From Polytrichum commune (Eukaryota > Streptophyta > Polytrichopsida > Polytrichales > Polytrichaceae): DNA of 64,000 nt. Position 1 is the first letter of the stretch. The number at the start of each line of letters is the position of its first letter. Shown piece by piece: positions 26,901-38,563 of the stretch. The stretch lies in NCBI GenBank assembly GCA_950295325.1, contig OX485809.1, positions 20,660,144 through 20,724,143 of the forward strand, written 5' to 3'. A model generated the notes under the pieces. It saw only the letters and a list, made by a program, of their open reading frames with translations. It did not search any database and had not been told where the DNA came from. The translations under genes and the position numbers were made by a program.

Positions 26901-28974
26901 GGCATTTGGGAGAAATCATAGTTCGATACAAATAAGGTCCATCCTACCTTAAGGCTTAACTACTCCAATGTTCAATGTGTCCAATCTAGAGGTTTGAGTA
27001 TAGAGATGGACTTATGTATGTGTTAACTTGAATGTCTGATGTTTATTAGAAAAGGAAAACATAAAGAAAAAGAAAAAGAAAATTCACCAACTGCATAAAG
27101 TTGTACTCTGCCCATAATATTTCAACAATGCCAAAACTACATCCATGTTGCATGAAATATGATGAGCCCTAATATAGAATAAAAAAGTAATATGAATGAA
27201 ATCTTGCTATTTAAGGAGAGAAAACATAGGTGATCTGACCTTTGAAGTTGTTGTTGTTGAGGTAGATATATTGCAAATTGTAACAATTTCCCATACTTGA
27301 TGAAATCACCCCATTCAAGTTGTTTTCGTTTAAAGCCAACAACTGGAGTTGTGCCAATCTTGAAAAAAAACCAAAGGGAACTTCGTTGCTGAACATATTA
27401 GAGGAGAGGTCAAGGGTTTGCAATTTGATGCAATTTTGCAAACTTCGTGGAATCATACCAATCAAGGAGTTAGAGCTCAAGTCCAAATATTGTAATTTTG
27501 TCAAATTTGAAAATAAGTCAGATGGAATGCTGCCAATTAACATATTCGTAGAGAGATCAAGGTATTGCAAGTTGATCCAATTTTTCAAACTGTGCGGAAG
27601 CGTTCCATTTAGATAAGAGGAATTTCTGAGGTCCAAATGCCGGAGTTGTGTTAATCCTCCAAAAAGATTCATGGGTATGCTACCATTCAAGTTATTAAAA
27701 GAAAAATCAAGGTATTGCAGAGTGACACACTTTTCCAAACTTTGTAGAATCGTCCCATCGACGAAGTAGTTACTACCAAGGTCCAAGTGTAGGAGTTTGG
27801 TCATACCTGCAAAGACATATGAAGGAATGCTGCCATTCAAAGTGTTATAAGAGAGGTCAAGGTGTTGTAGGTTTACACACTTTCCCAAACTTCGTGGAAT
27901 CATCCCAATTAAGGAATTATAACTCAAGTCCAAATATTGGAGTTGTATCATGCCTGCAAACATGTTGGAAGGGATGATGCCATCCAAATAGTTGTGAGAA
28001 AGGTCAAGGAGTTGCAAATTGAGACAATGCTCCAAGCTTGGAGGTATCTCTTGTATACACGTGCCGCTTAGGTCTAAAAATTTCAGTTGAGTGGAATGAT
28101 TGAAAAGGTTTGAGAGAATGTCTAGGGAATTTGGACCACAATTTAGTTCATAGTTCAAAGAGAGATTGAGGTATTGAAGGTTGGAACAATTCCTCAAGCT
28201 CAATGGAATTGTACCATTCAAGTTGTTGCCACTTAGGTCCACATATTGTAGATGTGTTAGTTGACCCAATGTTGGCGGAATATTTCCATCTAACCCATAG
28301 TTGGTATGATCATAATTTGCAATCACTAAGACACGCAATTGTGAAAGGTTACCTATCATAGGTGTGATTGTGCCCGAGAACCCAAAGTGACCCAAAAGAT
28401 CAATTTTCACCACCTCTTGCTTGGAATTGCAAGTCACTCCGATCCATGTGGTACAATGCTCAAATCTATTCTCGTACGTCCAATTGACTAGAACGTTAGA
28501 CGCGTCAACCTTGATGCCCTCTTTAAATGCCAATAATGCTTGCACCTCAATATCCATCGCCTCAAATGACTTAGAAGCATTTGTTAATTGCCTTCGACCA
28601 TTGTTAGCAAAGATTCCATGGTAGTCCATATTGTTAACATCTCCTTTCCAAGACCTCTCACTAGCATCATCTCCTTTCATTAGGTTGTTGAACTTGTTTG
28701 TTGGACTACAAGCTTTTCGAGCTTTCAAAGATGTCTTCCACTCAAGAACCTTTGTTGTAGAATAAAGAGATGTAAGAGTATCAAAAGCTACTACGTTGGC
28801 GAAGAACATGGAAAGGAGAACTGTCACCACCCATGCTTTTGAATTTGTTGGAGTCAACAACAACATCCGCAAGAGAGACATTTTTCTAGTACAATATGGC
28901 ACTGGTTGCAACAATCTTGAAGCCAAAATTGATGGATATGGCAAAAACACCTGATCATGCACACAACATGCCAT
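23968..28974 (-). CDS. LRR receptor-like protein (no kinase), two exons
   Basis: Exon 1 28974-27240 and exon 2 25598-23968 join in phase (AAAG|GTCAGA donor, TTGCAG acceptor) across a 1641-bp intron, giving about 1121 residues. The join restores one LRR exactly (NNNNFK/GLPTHVFDNL). Met32 at 28881 starts a clean signal peptide (LLRMLLL...VLLSMFFANVVA) and may be the true start. An LRRNT cap follows (LLAFKEG, W..C..WIGVTCN), then about 30 LRRs of the LxxLxLxxNxLxGxIP type. An island (about 45 residues, from DNFKVRSSIRG) lies before the last four repeats, then an acidic linker and one membrane helix (LVGFFIGMAVGASLGVYAIAV). A basic tail without kinase ends the protein. This is the architecture of plant RLPs used in immunity or development at the plasma membrane, where they signal through partner kinases. 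Ligand unknown. No lesion seen. Confidence 0.85.
25790..26190 (+). repeat. Dispersed repeat family R, copy C (inside the RLP intron)
   Basis: Collinear with 61985-62064 plus 62580-62860. Shared stretches are 'gactcttcataccg', 'gtgagtacaaaa', 'agggagaggcatcattt', 'gtagatgtgctagtt' and 'tccattcttattagggttt'. It lacks both MITEs found in copies A and B, so it serves as the empty-site reference for them. Confidence 0.7.
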
Positions 28975-30104
28975 GTGTTAAGGTGATTTCTTGACACTTT
29001 TCTAGTGAAAGTATGGGAATTGCAAAAATAACAAACACACCATTATGGTGTTGTACATGGCTGTCTACATAATTCAATCAAATCAATGTTGACACTTTGA
29101 AAAATAACTTAGATTTGACAAAATAAAACTAGAGAAATAAAGTAGCTTGATCCAAAATGCTATTTGAACCAAATGATATATTGGTTTCGAAAATTGGGTG
29201 AAGAATTTTAACATGGATCACATGTACAACTAGTAAAGACTGTTTGGCGCTTCTTGACAATGACCCTATATGACCTTTCCATTATGTTTGATCTCCATTG
29301 ATCCATTTTCGACCCTCACACCTTTAGGCGGGATTTTCGAGACAAAAAATCCTTGCAAATATTCAATCTAGCTTGTGGATATTCAAGAGCTGAGCATTGA
29401 AAGTTGAAGGAACGAGACTGGTACTGAGAAGATGATCTAAATCTACGTCTAGTTCAAAGGTTTAGAGGTAATGCACTAGTTGGGAAGAACTTACAAAGGG
29501 AAAAAAACTTAACAAATGATGATGGTTGGGGACATGCAACGAAGAAATGCCAATTGCAAAGCCATAACCATGGAACATTAGTCCTAACACTTGTTATTGA
29601 ATCAACGACCCATTATCTAGGTACTTCACCACTACGTTCATCATCTAGAACTTCTAAAAGAGTAGTATTTTGACAACACATTCTTCGCATGAAGAATCAC
29701 AGATTTCAGTTCCCCATAAGTGTGCACTGCATGGAAAACTTGCACATCAACCAAGCATCAATTCTTGGAGGAAGAATAACATTTTCACATGGCGATTCGA
29801 CCAAACATTTTTTTTGTGGGAGTTACAATTCTAAACTCATGACAACCAGGAAGAGAACTTACAAAGTGGGAGACACCAACTCAAGACGAGCAAAGTAGGA
29901 GTGCAAGTGTTTCAAAGACTTGCAAAGAAGATGGTGATGTGATCTACTTATAAGATGTAGTTCAGAGATGTCTATAGTAAAGAGACCACGAAACACACGT
30001 TATCTCACATCTTCATGACGTCATATGTATGGTCAACTCTATCTCATACCTACTACAAAGTGATTCCCACTCCGGATTCTGATATAATACTCTTCTTGAA
30101 GTCT
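28975..30104. other. RLP upstream region, nothing recognised
   Basis: Presumably contains the RLP promoter. No motif is convincing by eye, and the short ORFs look random. Confidence 0.35.
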
Positions 30105-30510
30105 ACTACATGACAATCTTGCAATGCTTGAGACCCACTCAAATCCAATGTGGAAATTGTACTTCAGCATCATAAGAATGGAACCAAGAAGCACCTTACG
30201 CTACAATCATCAACTACGTGCATCCACGTTCTACCAAGATCAAGAGTCATGAAGATGCCTTCCAAAAGGAAACATGTGTAGACTTGCATCATGCTGATAT
30301 CCATGGGCTTGAAAGTTTACATTATGATAACGAACAATACGTAATTGCACTCACGAATGATGCAAGTTATATGGTGCTTCCTGCATCTTGACGCATTCAT
30401 TTTGCCACATGGCAGTCTTATATTGCTTGAAACCACTCATAATCCCACGTGGAAGTTAGAGTTGAACAGTGATCAGGATGGACCAGGAAGCACCTTACAG
30501 ACACAAGCTT
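30105..30510 (+). repeat. Direct repeat, about 110-bp unit, 297 bp apart
   Basis: 30105-30215 and 30405-30510 share 'tgacaatcttgcaatgcttg' versus 'ggcagtcttatattgcttg', 'ccactca', 'tgtggaaattg' and 'gaagcaccttac'. Diverged. Confidence 0.5.
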
Positions 30511-30589
30511 ATGTGTACTTTGAGCGCAATTAATTTTTTTCCTGTATTAAAAGTTAGTATCATGTATGGTCCAGCGTGCCATAAATGGG

Positions 30590-31200
30590 CTTAGACTTGA
30601 TTCGGGAACTACTGTAAGTTGTGTCCCTGTAACTGGTGACTGTGACATGCCACCGTATACACCCTAAACTCCGTAATATCAACCTCCATAATGTCACGCA
30701 TTCTCTAATATCCCAAAACCCTAGGGAATGGATGTTCGTAGTTCAAATCTCACTCCTTATTGTCACATTTCTCTCCCTTATATCACGAAACTTGTCATCA
30801 ATGCAAACCACCAAAGAAGGCAACTCACACCCTTGCATTGCGCCATGTATGAACATGTGGAGTGTCACCTTCTTCGTCTTCTTCTTATGCCACTTGTTGA
30901 ATGTTGGTGCATGTGTCCGCCACATCGCCCGGAAAGGTCAAGTGGAGTGGACCACACTAGCGTAGGTGACGGGTGAATAAATTCAAATTGTCCTCACATC
31001 TCCTTTGTATTATTCCATAATGTCACATGCTACACCAATTCTATAGTATCGCACATCCATGTTAAAACTACAAAACTCTGTAATATCAAGTGCACTTTGG
31101 TTGCCACAAGTGTGATACTCCGGACTTTGGAGTGTACATAATTTGGGAAATATGGGAAGTTTAGGTGCCACCATGTACCACCATGTACTTGTTTTGGAAA
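30590..31200 (+). repeat. Short dispersed motif GGGAACTACNGTAAGTT, first instances
   Basis: The motif, with a following 'tgtgccaccatgtacatga', appears near 30604, as a weaker form near 31145, twice in 32838-32915, and near 34081. The 30.6-31.2 kb stretch has no recognisable gene; phrases about 'aatatca/aatgtcac' recur without clear structure. Confidence 0.5.
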
Positions 31201-31429
31201 CAATGAATGGGGAGACCGATTGCTAGTTACAGATGAGCCGGTTGAATTTGGGAAATAACTGTGTCAGCCTTAAACCTCCACCCTTATGCATCGTAGTCCG
31301 GGTGAAAGCCTAAGGCTCACATCCACTTCCCGATTCCACTAAACTGTTTGAACTCCCTTAGTCCATTTAATTAGTAGTTGCATTTAACTCCCAATCTTTA
31401 TTTCATTTAACCCAAGTGTTCAAGAACCC

Positions 31430-32466
31430 ATGGGTCCCACACCATGCCACACATTATCAATCAAATCTAACTACATGGCACGGCAACACACTGCCATCCC
31501 TCACCCAACTACTTCTCTACCTAACCAATGCCATCTGCAGTTCCGGGCCAGGAAGCCAGCAAGAACTTCTCTCCTCGGTCTAGCTAACTGCCCCCTTGCT
31601 GACAGTGCAGCAAAAGCTCCCTTCTTTGTAGCCCATCAGTCTCCAGCTTCGATCTGAGCTCCAGGCAGCTAATGCCGCAGCTACCCAACCAACGCAGTCT
31701 GGATTCATCCCTCAGTGGTCGGCGGTGGATTCTCACCTTTGCACCCAGCCCCCAACCTCCTCTCTCAAAGCCTGCATCCCCTGTGCTACCCCTGGCGCCC
31801 CATTTGGCACTTCGATGCCAGCTGATTCCGCCCTGAGATGACCAATGACACAATGCGCTCATCCAATGCTGGCAAGTTCACAAGTGCTCACCGCACTTTT
31901 GACTAGCAGTGTGGCAGGAAAAGAAGGCAGGAACTCTAATCTGATCTTCGAAGTCGAAGCCCTTGTGAAGACTCTGAAGCCTTGGCAGCTGGTTTTCCTC
32001 GCCTCTGATTTCGATGCCGAGCCTTCTCTACCCCCAACAACCCACTAAGTTCAATTCGAGAACATGTTTGAATTTCGGCTGGGCTTCCGCCCTTCAACCC
32101 TTCCTCTGTGAATCCATCCATGTCAACATGCCCGCAATTCAGCTCTTTCCCAGCTGCTAATTTCCCCCCTCTGGACGCATTCTGTGATTCGGTCCTGGTG
32201 CTGCCACCATTCCAACACACTCTCTCTCCGCAGTCCTCACCCATCGTGCTCTCTCTACCCAGAGGCTCTTCCTCTCCCCTGGTTTCTCCTTCGATGCCCT
32301 CTGTCTCCAGAGCTCCTGCTCCTCTCCCGCAAGGCCCCTCCTGGATCCTGAATTCCCGAGGCCAATCCTCCCGAGAGGGGCGGCCCTCCCTTAAACCATT
32401 CCGTGCCCGGCCTAATTCGGCTAATAACTTGAGCAACCAGCCTTCGTTGCCATAGTTCCCGTCCAA
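31430..32466. other. GC-rich block of unknown nature
   Basis: Base composition jumps to GC-rich and CT-rich for about 1 kb inside AT-rich DNA. Long open frames exist on both strands (32108-32455 plus, 31936-32466 minus) but their translations are low-complexity (Ser/Pro-rich or Gly/Arg/Glu-rich) with no domain. The open frames are expected from the composition. It may be a captured gene fragment or the front end of a retroelement; I cannot choose. Confidence 0.4.
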
Positions 32467-32829
32467 CTTCTAACTAAGCTAATCTTAAACTATAAATCAA
32501 CTGGTCATCAACAACCCAATTGACCTTTCAAGACTAAATTCCTAACTAAGCCTATTCAAACCATCAACCTAACCATCATCTAAATACAAGAACTCCACTC
32601 TTTTTAAATTTTTGGGTAATCAACTAAGTAAAAGAAACAAAGATAAAATGAACTGTTGAGGTTAAACACACCTGTGGGCACCATATTGGGCTCACAAACT
32701 GGTTGAAGTTCAAGACTTCAGGAAAATTACTCCCCAATTCAATAAAGAAAAACCAAAAGATATCAACATGTAACTAGTTGGAGTTGGAAACACTAGGATC
32801 TCGACCCATATGTCCAAAAATCTCCCTGG

Positions 32830-34110
32830 ACATTGTTTGGGAACTACAGTAAGTTTTGTGCCACCATGTACATGATTTGGGACCTATGGTAAGTTATGTG
32901 CCTCCATGATGTGCCACTCCCAGGCGGTGGACTCTACATTGGAAACCTAAATGATGTGTGTGGGTCACTATGAAATTAAACCCCCTATATACAAGAAGTT
33001 TATAAATTAAAAAAATTATACATGTACAAACGGCAAGCTAGAAAATGGACTCATGTACTTATACTAAGCTAAATAAAATTAATGTGATGAATGTCTCGAC
33101 TACATATACAAATTATAATTCATGATTTAAATGGGCCTTTCTTACATCAAAAGGCCACTTTCACTTTCCATTGAGAAAGTTATTGAACATTTTTTCACCA
33201 TGGCATGTAACTCGTCAATTTCATCAAACAAACCAAGGCAAGAACATAGTAACTTAGCCACAATCCGAAGAGCAAAACTCAAAGGAGCTCTTGAGCACTC
33301 CAAGAGCCTCAAACTTCTGAAAATCTAGAACCCAAATGTGACCCCTCACAAGAATGGACATGGTACACATTGGGCACTATTATCATATGACAATAATGAA
33401 TGAAAATGTGAATTGGATGCAACTAACACATTTGTTGTCAATTTTTTCTTTGAATTTTAGGGCCCTTTTTGTACATCTACCTTTAATTTAAAATTCTTTA
33501 TAGCCTTATCAAATGTACACACTAGAGAAAAAGTAATACTTCTCATGCGTACTATGTACCCGGGGAGTGCACTTAAAGTTAAGATTAGGAATACACGTGA
33601 GTGCGTTTTAAAGGCATACCCCCTACAATACTTGGCCTTAAAATAGTTTTTAAATTAAGACTTCTTAAGTGCCAAATCATTACGTATATATCTATCACTC
33701 GGTATAAATTTCAGGACGAAAAGTTTTTAAATTTTATTTTAAAAAAATGATAGAAGTTTGAACTAAAATGCGTTGTTTTTTGCTTCAAAAATAAATTTAA
33801 AAATATTTACAATTTATTATTTTTTGAAATTTATACAACAAGAACTTTAGATTGTGTTTAACAACTTCGTATTTTTTTTACAATTTTTAGATGATTTTTT
33901 AGTACATACATACGGGGGGTCAAAAGTACGCACTCACGTGATTCCTAGTCTTAACTTTAAGTGCACTCCCCGAGACTATGTACTATGCTAATGCCTCAAA
34001 CAATACTCCTTCTTATACTCACACGTTAGTTCGTATGTGGTATGAAGAGTCAACCCCCTAGGGTGTCACCATGTACATGATTTGGGAACTACGCTAAGTT
34101 CTGTCCCACC
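32830..34110 (-). repeat. Dispersed repeat family R, copy B, split by a MITE
   Basis: Reverse complement of copy A (61940-63240). 32920-33000 matches 63170-63240, 33000-33120 matches 63070-63160, 33130-33550 matches 62585-63000, and 33984-34090 matches 61985-62064. The 415-bp element at 33560-33974 interrupts it. No long ORF is shared between copies. Confidence 0.75.
33560..33974. mobile_element. Mutator-like MITE with 9-bp target duplication
   Basis: Terminal inverted repeats of about 45 bp (CGGGGAGTGCACTTAAAGTT at the left, its complement at the right, running on to the 'cacgtgagtgcg' pair). ACTATGTAC flanks both ends (33551-33559 and 33975-33983). The long TIR and 9-bp duplication are characteristic of Mutator-superfamily MITEs. 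The inside is AT-rich and non-coding. It is inserted in repeat R copy B. Confidence 0.85.
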
Positions 34111-34232
34111 ATATACTCTTCTCATAGAACCATGCAAGGGGCTTATTTTCTTAAATTTAATGTAGACATGCTTAAATTAGTTACTTATCTTAATCGCACA
34201 CTTATATCTAAGTGGTATATGGCTTGGTGTGG

Positions 34233-35335
34233 CCCCGGGTACGCAACTCCCATATTATACGTAGGGGGCATTGTATTAAAAACGGCTTAGAGGACGGCTT
34301 TTGTAAAAATTATATCAAATTATATCAAATTAAAATGATCAAAAAGTTGGGTGAAGACCAAATTAAATAAAATGAGATGAAAAAAAATTGGGTTTCATAT
34401 TTATTAAAAAAAAACTCCAACGTATATAAACAATTGGAACACCAAGTTTTTTAGCCTTGTAGAGCGTCTAAGAGGGGTATTCAATGTAGATGTCGGATTA
34501 GTATTCACAAATGATAGAGGGTCCTTTCGAGGTCTCCCTCTTTTGGAAGGAGTTGTGGCAATTATAGGTGTAACATATTCCTTCTCCCTATCTCTACCTT
34601 CACTACATGAGCCTCTACGCTTCATCTCACAATCCATGTGTTTGTTTAAGCCAAGGATGACCCTCCCAAATGAGCACAAGCACACTCCAAAGCGACGACA
34701 CAAAGGCTCCAAAGCAAAGCCGCACACTCCAAAGCAAAGACACAAAGGCTCCAAAACCGAACACAAAAGCTTCAAAGCAAATATATAGAAGCCTCAAACC
34801 CTAAGCCCTAACCCTAAACCGGGAACCCATGATATTTTGAAATACCCCATGATACCCTTGAGTAGTCGGGGCACCATATGATGTATATGGTCTTAAAAAT
34901 ACATACCTCAACTGTATCCTAACACAAATCATTAGTTTTCTATCCCAACAGTTAGACCAGTAAGTTGCCTATACATAATTTAAAAAAATCCACACGAATA
35001 TTTGCCTCCAATTAGAATTATAAGCCACGAATAGTTGCCTCCCATTAAAATTATAAGTCATTCACAATGTTAAAATGTTATTAAAAAGTCCAAAAAGTTG
35101 GGTAGTTTGACCTATGGTACATGTATTAAAAAAATCATATAATTAGGTTTTTAATGCAATTATATGCTTCAAAATATATTCATTTCCTATATATAATTAC
35201 ATTTTTGGATTCCTTGTTAGAAGGGCTACAAGGGTTTCCTACATTAAAACAAATTGTATCACTCAATATTGGACTAAAACACATTATAAGTGATTATAAT
35301 CAGGACCATATAATACGGGAGTTGCGTACCCGGGG
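34233..35335. mobile_element. TIR element of 1103 bp with CCCCGGGTACGCAACTCCC ends
   Basis: The left end CCCCGGGTACGCAACTCCCA is mirrored at 35335 with one change in the first 27 bases. GTGTGG flanks both ends (34227-34232 and 35336-35341), a possible 6-bp target duplication. It contains the AT-hook ORF at 34404-34775 and a short telomere-like stretch (AAACCCTAAGCCCTAACCC near 34797). No transposase is recognised; superfamily undetermined. Confidence 0.65.
34404..34775 (-). CDS. ORF with AT-hook motif inside a TIR element
   Basis: The 123-residue frame contains SKRGRPRKDP (an AT-hook core, RGRPRK) and later RRSTRLK, both basic nuclear-type motifs. The N-terminal third (Cys/Leu/Phe-rich) is translated from a tandem repeat (two roughly 45-bp units at 34680-34780, 'cacaaaggctccaaagca'), so the real start is probably downstream, near Met46. 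It may be a remnant exon of a gene captured or encoded by the surrounding TIR element. Function is not assignable beyond likely DNA binding. Confidence 0.35.
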   Translation of the reverse strand: MKLLCSVLEPLCLCFGVCGFALEPLCRRFGVCLCSFGRVILGLNKHMDCEMKRRGSCSEGRDREKEYVTPIIATTPSKRGRPRKDPLSFVNTNPTSTLNTPLRRSTRLKNLVFQLFIYVGVFF

Positions 35336-35579
35336 GTGTGGCTTCTCAAATAGATACCAGAAAGATACATGTCTCAAAGAGATTGGATCGCATGTTCAAA
35401 AGGTGATAACCATCTCAAGCTCAATAGTCAACAAAATTGGATGGGACCTATGATCATTTAATGAGCACAAAAATCTTCATTTTGATAATGAAGAGAATAT
35501 AAATAAATAAATAAATAAACAAACCCCAAAATTATAAGGATTCCATGGGGAGTGCATTCATTATTAGAATTGGGAAACT

Positions 35580-35880
35580 CGTGCATGGTTGACCTTGAAA
35601 TTAATACCCCTAATATACAAGATTTCCCCCCTCTTAAAAATGATACACATACAATATGTAGTTAGAAAATCCCCTTAAATACATACACAAGTGAGAAATA
35701 GATAAATCATATAGACCCCAATCATATGTATACGCCGGAAAGATCATATTGACAATATGGCTAAAATACTCTTAGCAAGACATATTTATTTATCATTGAT
35801 GAAATCATTGAACACTGATTCATCCATTAAATGTAACTCATATGAATTTGTTTCTACAATATACGTGATTGTAGCCAATG
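35580..35880 (-). repeat. Dispersed repeat family R, copy D (diverged)
   Basis: Weak collinear match to 32980-33210: 'cccctaatatacaaga', 'gctagaaaat'-like, 'cattgatgaaatcattgaaca' and 'atgtaactcat'. Partial. Confidence 0.45.
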
Positions 35881-37942
35881 CAATAATGGTTTCTAACTCT
35901 ACCATTAAATGATTTGTCAATTCATAGGTCCACATTCATCCATTCTTATTTTGATACCAAAATAACCTTATTTCCATATTGGAAGGTTGGTTCTAAAAGT
36001 CAATAAAATGTCAATACTCAATCCATATGTTGCCAATTTTGCGGTGCATCCTATGTGATCAATGTTATAGCCGACTTTCTTTTTTTATCCAATTTTTCTT
36101 CACTCCTTCAACTGCTGCTTGAGAGACAAACGATACCACACAATCACATCTCAATTCCAATGAGTAATCATTATCCTCGGCTCTAGATAGTCGAACTTTA
36201 TATTTGACATACAACATACATATTTGATTCTAGTGAACCTATCCTTGGACAATGTGGGATTACCATTCAACTTACACATTGGATGAAATTTTCATTTCGA
36301 CCTCTTGCAGATGACCCACTTCATTATAATCGACTATGGGCTTAAATGGGTAGAAATACAACTAGGAGTGTGTGAATAACATGCCTTGTGTATTTACAAA
36401 GCTAGAATAAATACTACCCATACCTTATGCATGTTTTGTAATCCTTAGGCATAATTAATACCTCTTTTGTGCACCATGGGGCTCCATACTTTTAACAATG
36501 AGTGCACCCTCCAAGGAGGAAACTGGCTACGGCCTTGATTTGGATTTGCTAACCATCTCGTATGGAAATTGCATGTTTCATTTCCTAGAAGAAGTGGGTC
36601 AGCGGTAGAAAAAGTAAACATTTAGACCCATCTACCGTAATGCAAGTGAGCCAAATCTGGTTAATTTTCTTAATTGGATACATGTGGTATGTCAAATTTG
36701 AATGGTGGGTGGGTTAGGGAGTGAATCTAAGAATGGATGCCAAAAAAACATGTATCTTAAAAAAAATTGGTCTACATGCTCAAAATTTGTTAGCCATTCT
36801 AGGTTTCAATAAGACAGGTTCACTTATTTTGGTTTGTGACCCATCATGGACACCTAAAACTAAGGGTATAGTCTCGGGGGGGGGGGGGGTAGCCATTGGT
36901 TGGAGTAGCAATATACGTGCGAACAAATGATAGGGTATTTTAAAAACATGGGGGCTAAAAATTATAAATGGACTTAAGAGTAATGTAGGGTATCAAAAAT
37001 GGCACCGGACATCTTTAAAGTACTATAGGGTATGGAATAATAGGTAATTTGGAATTATAAGTAATGCAAGCCATTTTTCTATTAACCCAAAGTAGAAATT
37101 TACATAATGATAGCATGTGAAGAAAAGAAGAGAATTGAAAGTAATACCCCCCTATAAAATAGTGGTTGTTCGCACCTATATCCTTAACTTTTTAACACAC
37201 TGCCCCCCCCGAGGGTATAGTGTATAGGAGACATATGTTACACGCTACCAACATAAAAGATATTAATTCTTAGGTCAATACTCAAGTGGTAACATAAGTG
37301 TATCCAAAACCAAAATTGAACTTAAAATTAACATCATGAACATGGTAAGGCCAGTGAGTTCCAAATCATGTCAAATTGCCTGATGTTGGTTCTTCTTTTC
37401 TTTTCTTTTTTTTACTAGAACGTGTGCAGATTTTTGATGATTTAGATTTTATTACATGTAATCTTATCACTTTATTAGAACTAGGCCTAATACTGTGGGC
37501 CATTGCAATTTTCTAGAACCCATGCTAATTCTCATAATGAGAATTAATGTGGGCCACATTAACTCTGATACTCCTGCTAAATTTCTAGTAGAAAATTAGT
37601 GTGGGTCACATTAAGGATTCAATTCTCATCTAGGAAGCATTTCATAATCTCAAGAGTTCACCTCACACTTATATTTTGCAATAAGTTGGAAAGTGAAAAA
37701 TCTGATGCTCCAAAACTGGCTAAATGTTTGAAGATGGTTCAATCCTCCCAAGAGGATGTCATCCACCACCTTTCATCCCGGGAAGGTACGAGTGAGGGGC
37801 CATTTTCCCATGCCAAGCCTGAGCGCCAAAGATCTGCATTCATTTTCCCGGACTGTTCGGTGGACGGCAGGAATGGCTATGGAGGAACGAGATGCTTGCT
37901 TGGCGGACACGGCGGATCCATTTGAGGTCCTCTTCCACCTGT
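35881..37942. other. Intergenic upstream of SPO11-2, nothing firm
   Basis: Contains a G tract near 36877-36890 and a short repeated motif near 36740-36810 also seen at 6330-6420, 35370-35430 and 42090-42170 ('gttaaccattcta' with 'atgttcaaa'). Frames at 37599-37950 have coding-like composition and could be an upstream exon or leader of SPO11-2, but no homology supports that. Confidence 0.35.
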
Positions 37943-38268
37943 TTTATTGAACTGCACAGTGTTGATGGATTGCGTGTATATCTAAAAAGTTCTCAGTAAT
38001 GAACAGCACAATGTTAATGGATTGAAGATCATCCCTCTAAGAAGTTCGCCGTATTGAACTGCGCAGTGTTGATGGATTGAAAATCATCTCTAAGAAGTTC
38101 GCACTATTGAACTGCTGCACAGTGTTAATGGACTAAATACCATCTCTAAGGAGTTCGCAGTACTGAACTGCGTAGTGTTACTGAATTGAAGATATTGTCT
38201 AAGAAGTTCGCAGTATTGAATTGCAGAGTGTTAATGGAATTGAAGATAGTCTCTAAGGAGTTCGCAGG
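37943..38268 (+). repeat. 60-bp tandem repeat upstream of SPO11-2
   Basis: About five to six imperfect units of 'ctaagaagttcgcagtattg' plus 'aactgcgcagtgttgatgga' plus 'ttgaagatcatct'. It lies about 300 bp before the proposed SPO11-2 start, so in its promoter or leader. Confidence 0.85.
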
Positions 38269-38563
38269 TGCAGTATCCGCAATCTGCGCGTTATTGAAGT
38301 AGAGATTCTAGGAAAAAAGATCTATTCCTCTTGCACTGTTAACAATGTATGAAGATTTTGTACAGGTGGAATTAAAATTCTTCTCAGGTTTGGTTCTATC
38401 CGCAGGTGCACGTCCGGCTTATTGCGAGTTCTTACGTGGAAAACTTGCCTCTCAAACGACGTCTCTTGTACCGTCTGCTTTGGATTGTCTGTATCAATAT
38501 TTGTACTGGTGCATAGGCTGAAGTTTCTGTACTTTTGCGACACATTTCACTGCATCAAAGTTG

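Noticed and set aside
34797-34822. Interstitial telomere (CCCTAAA-type repeats)
   Set aside because: Only about three imperfect units; more likely a telo-box-like stretch within the TIR element.
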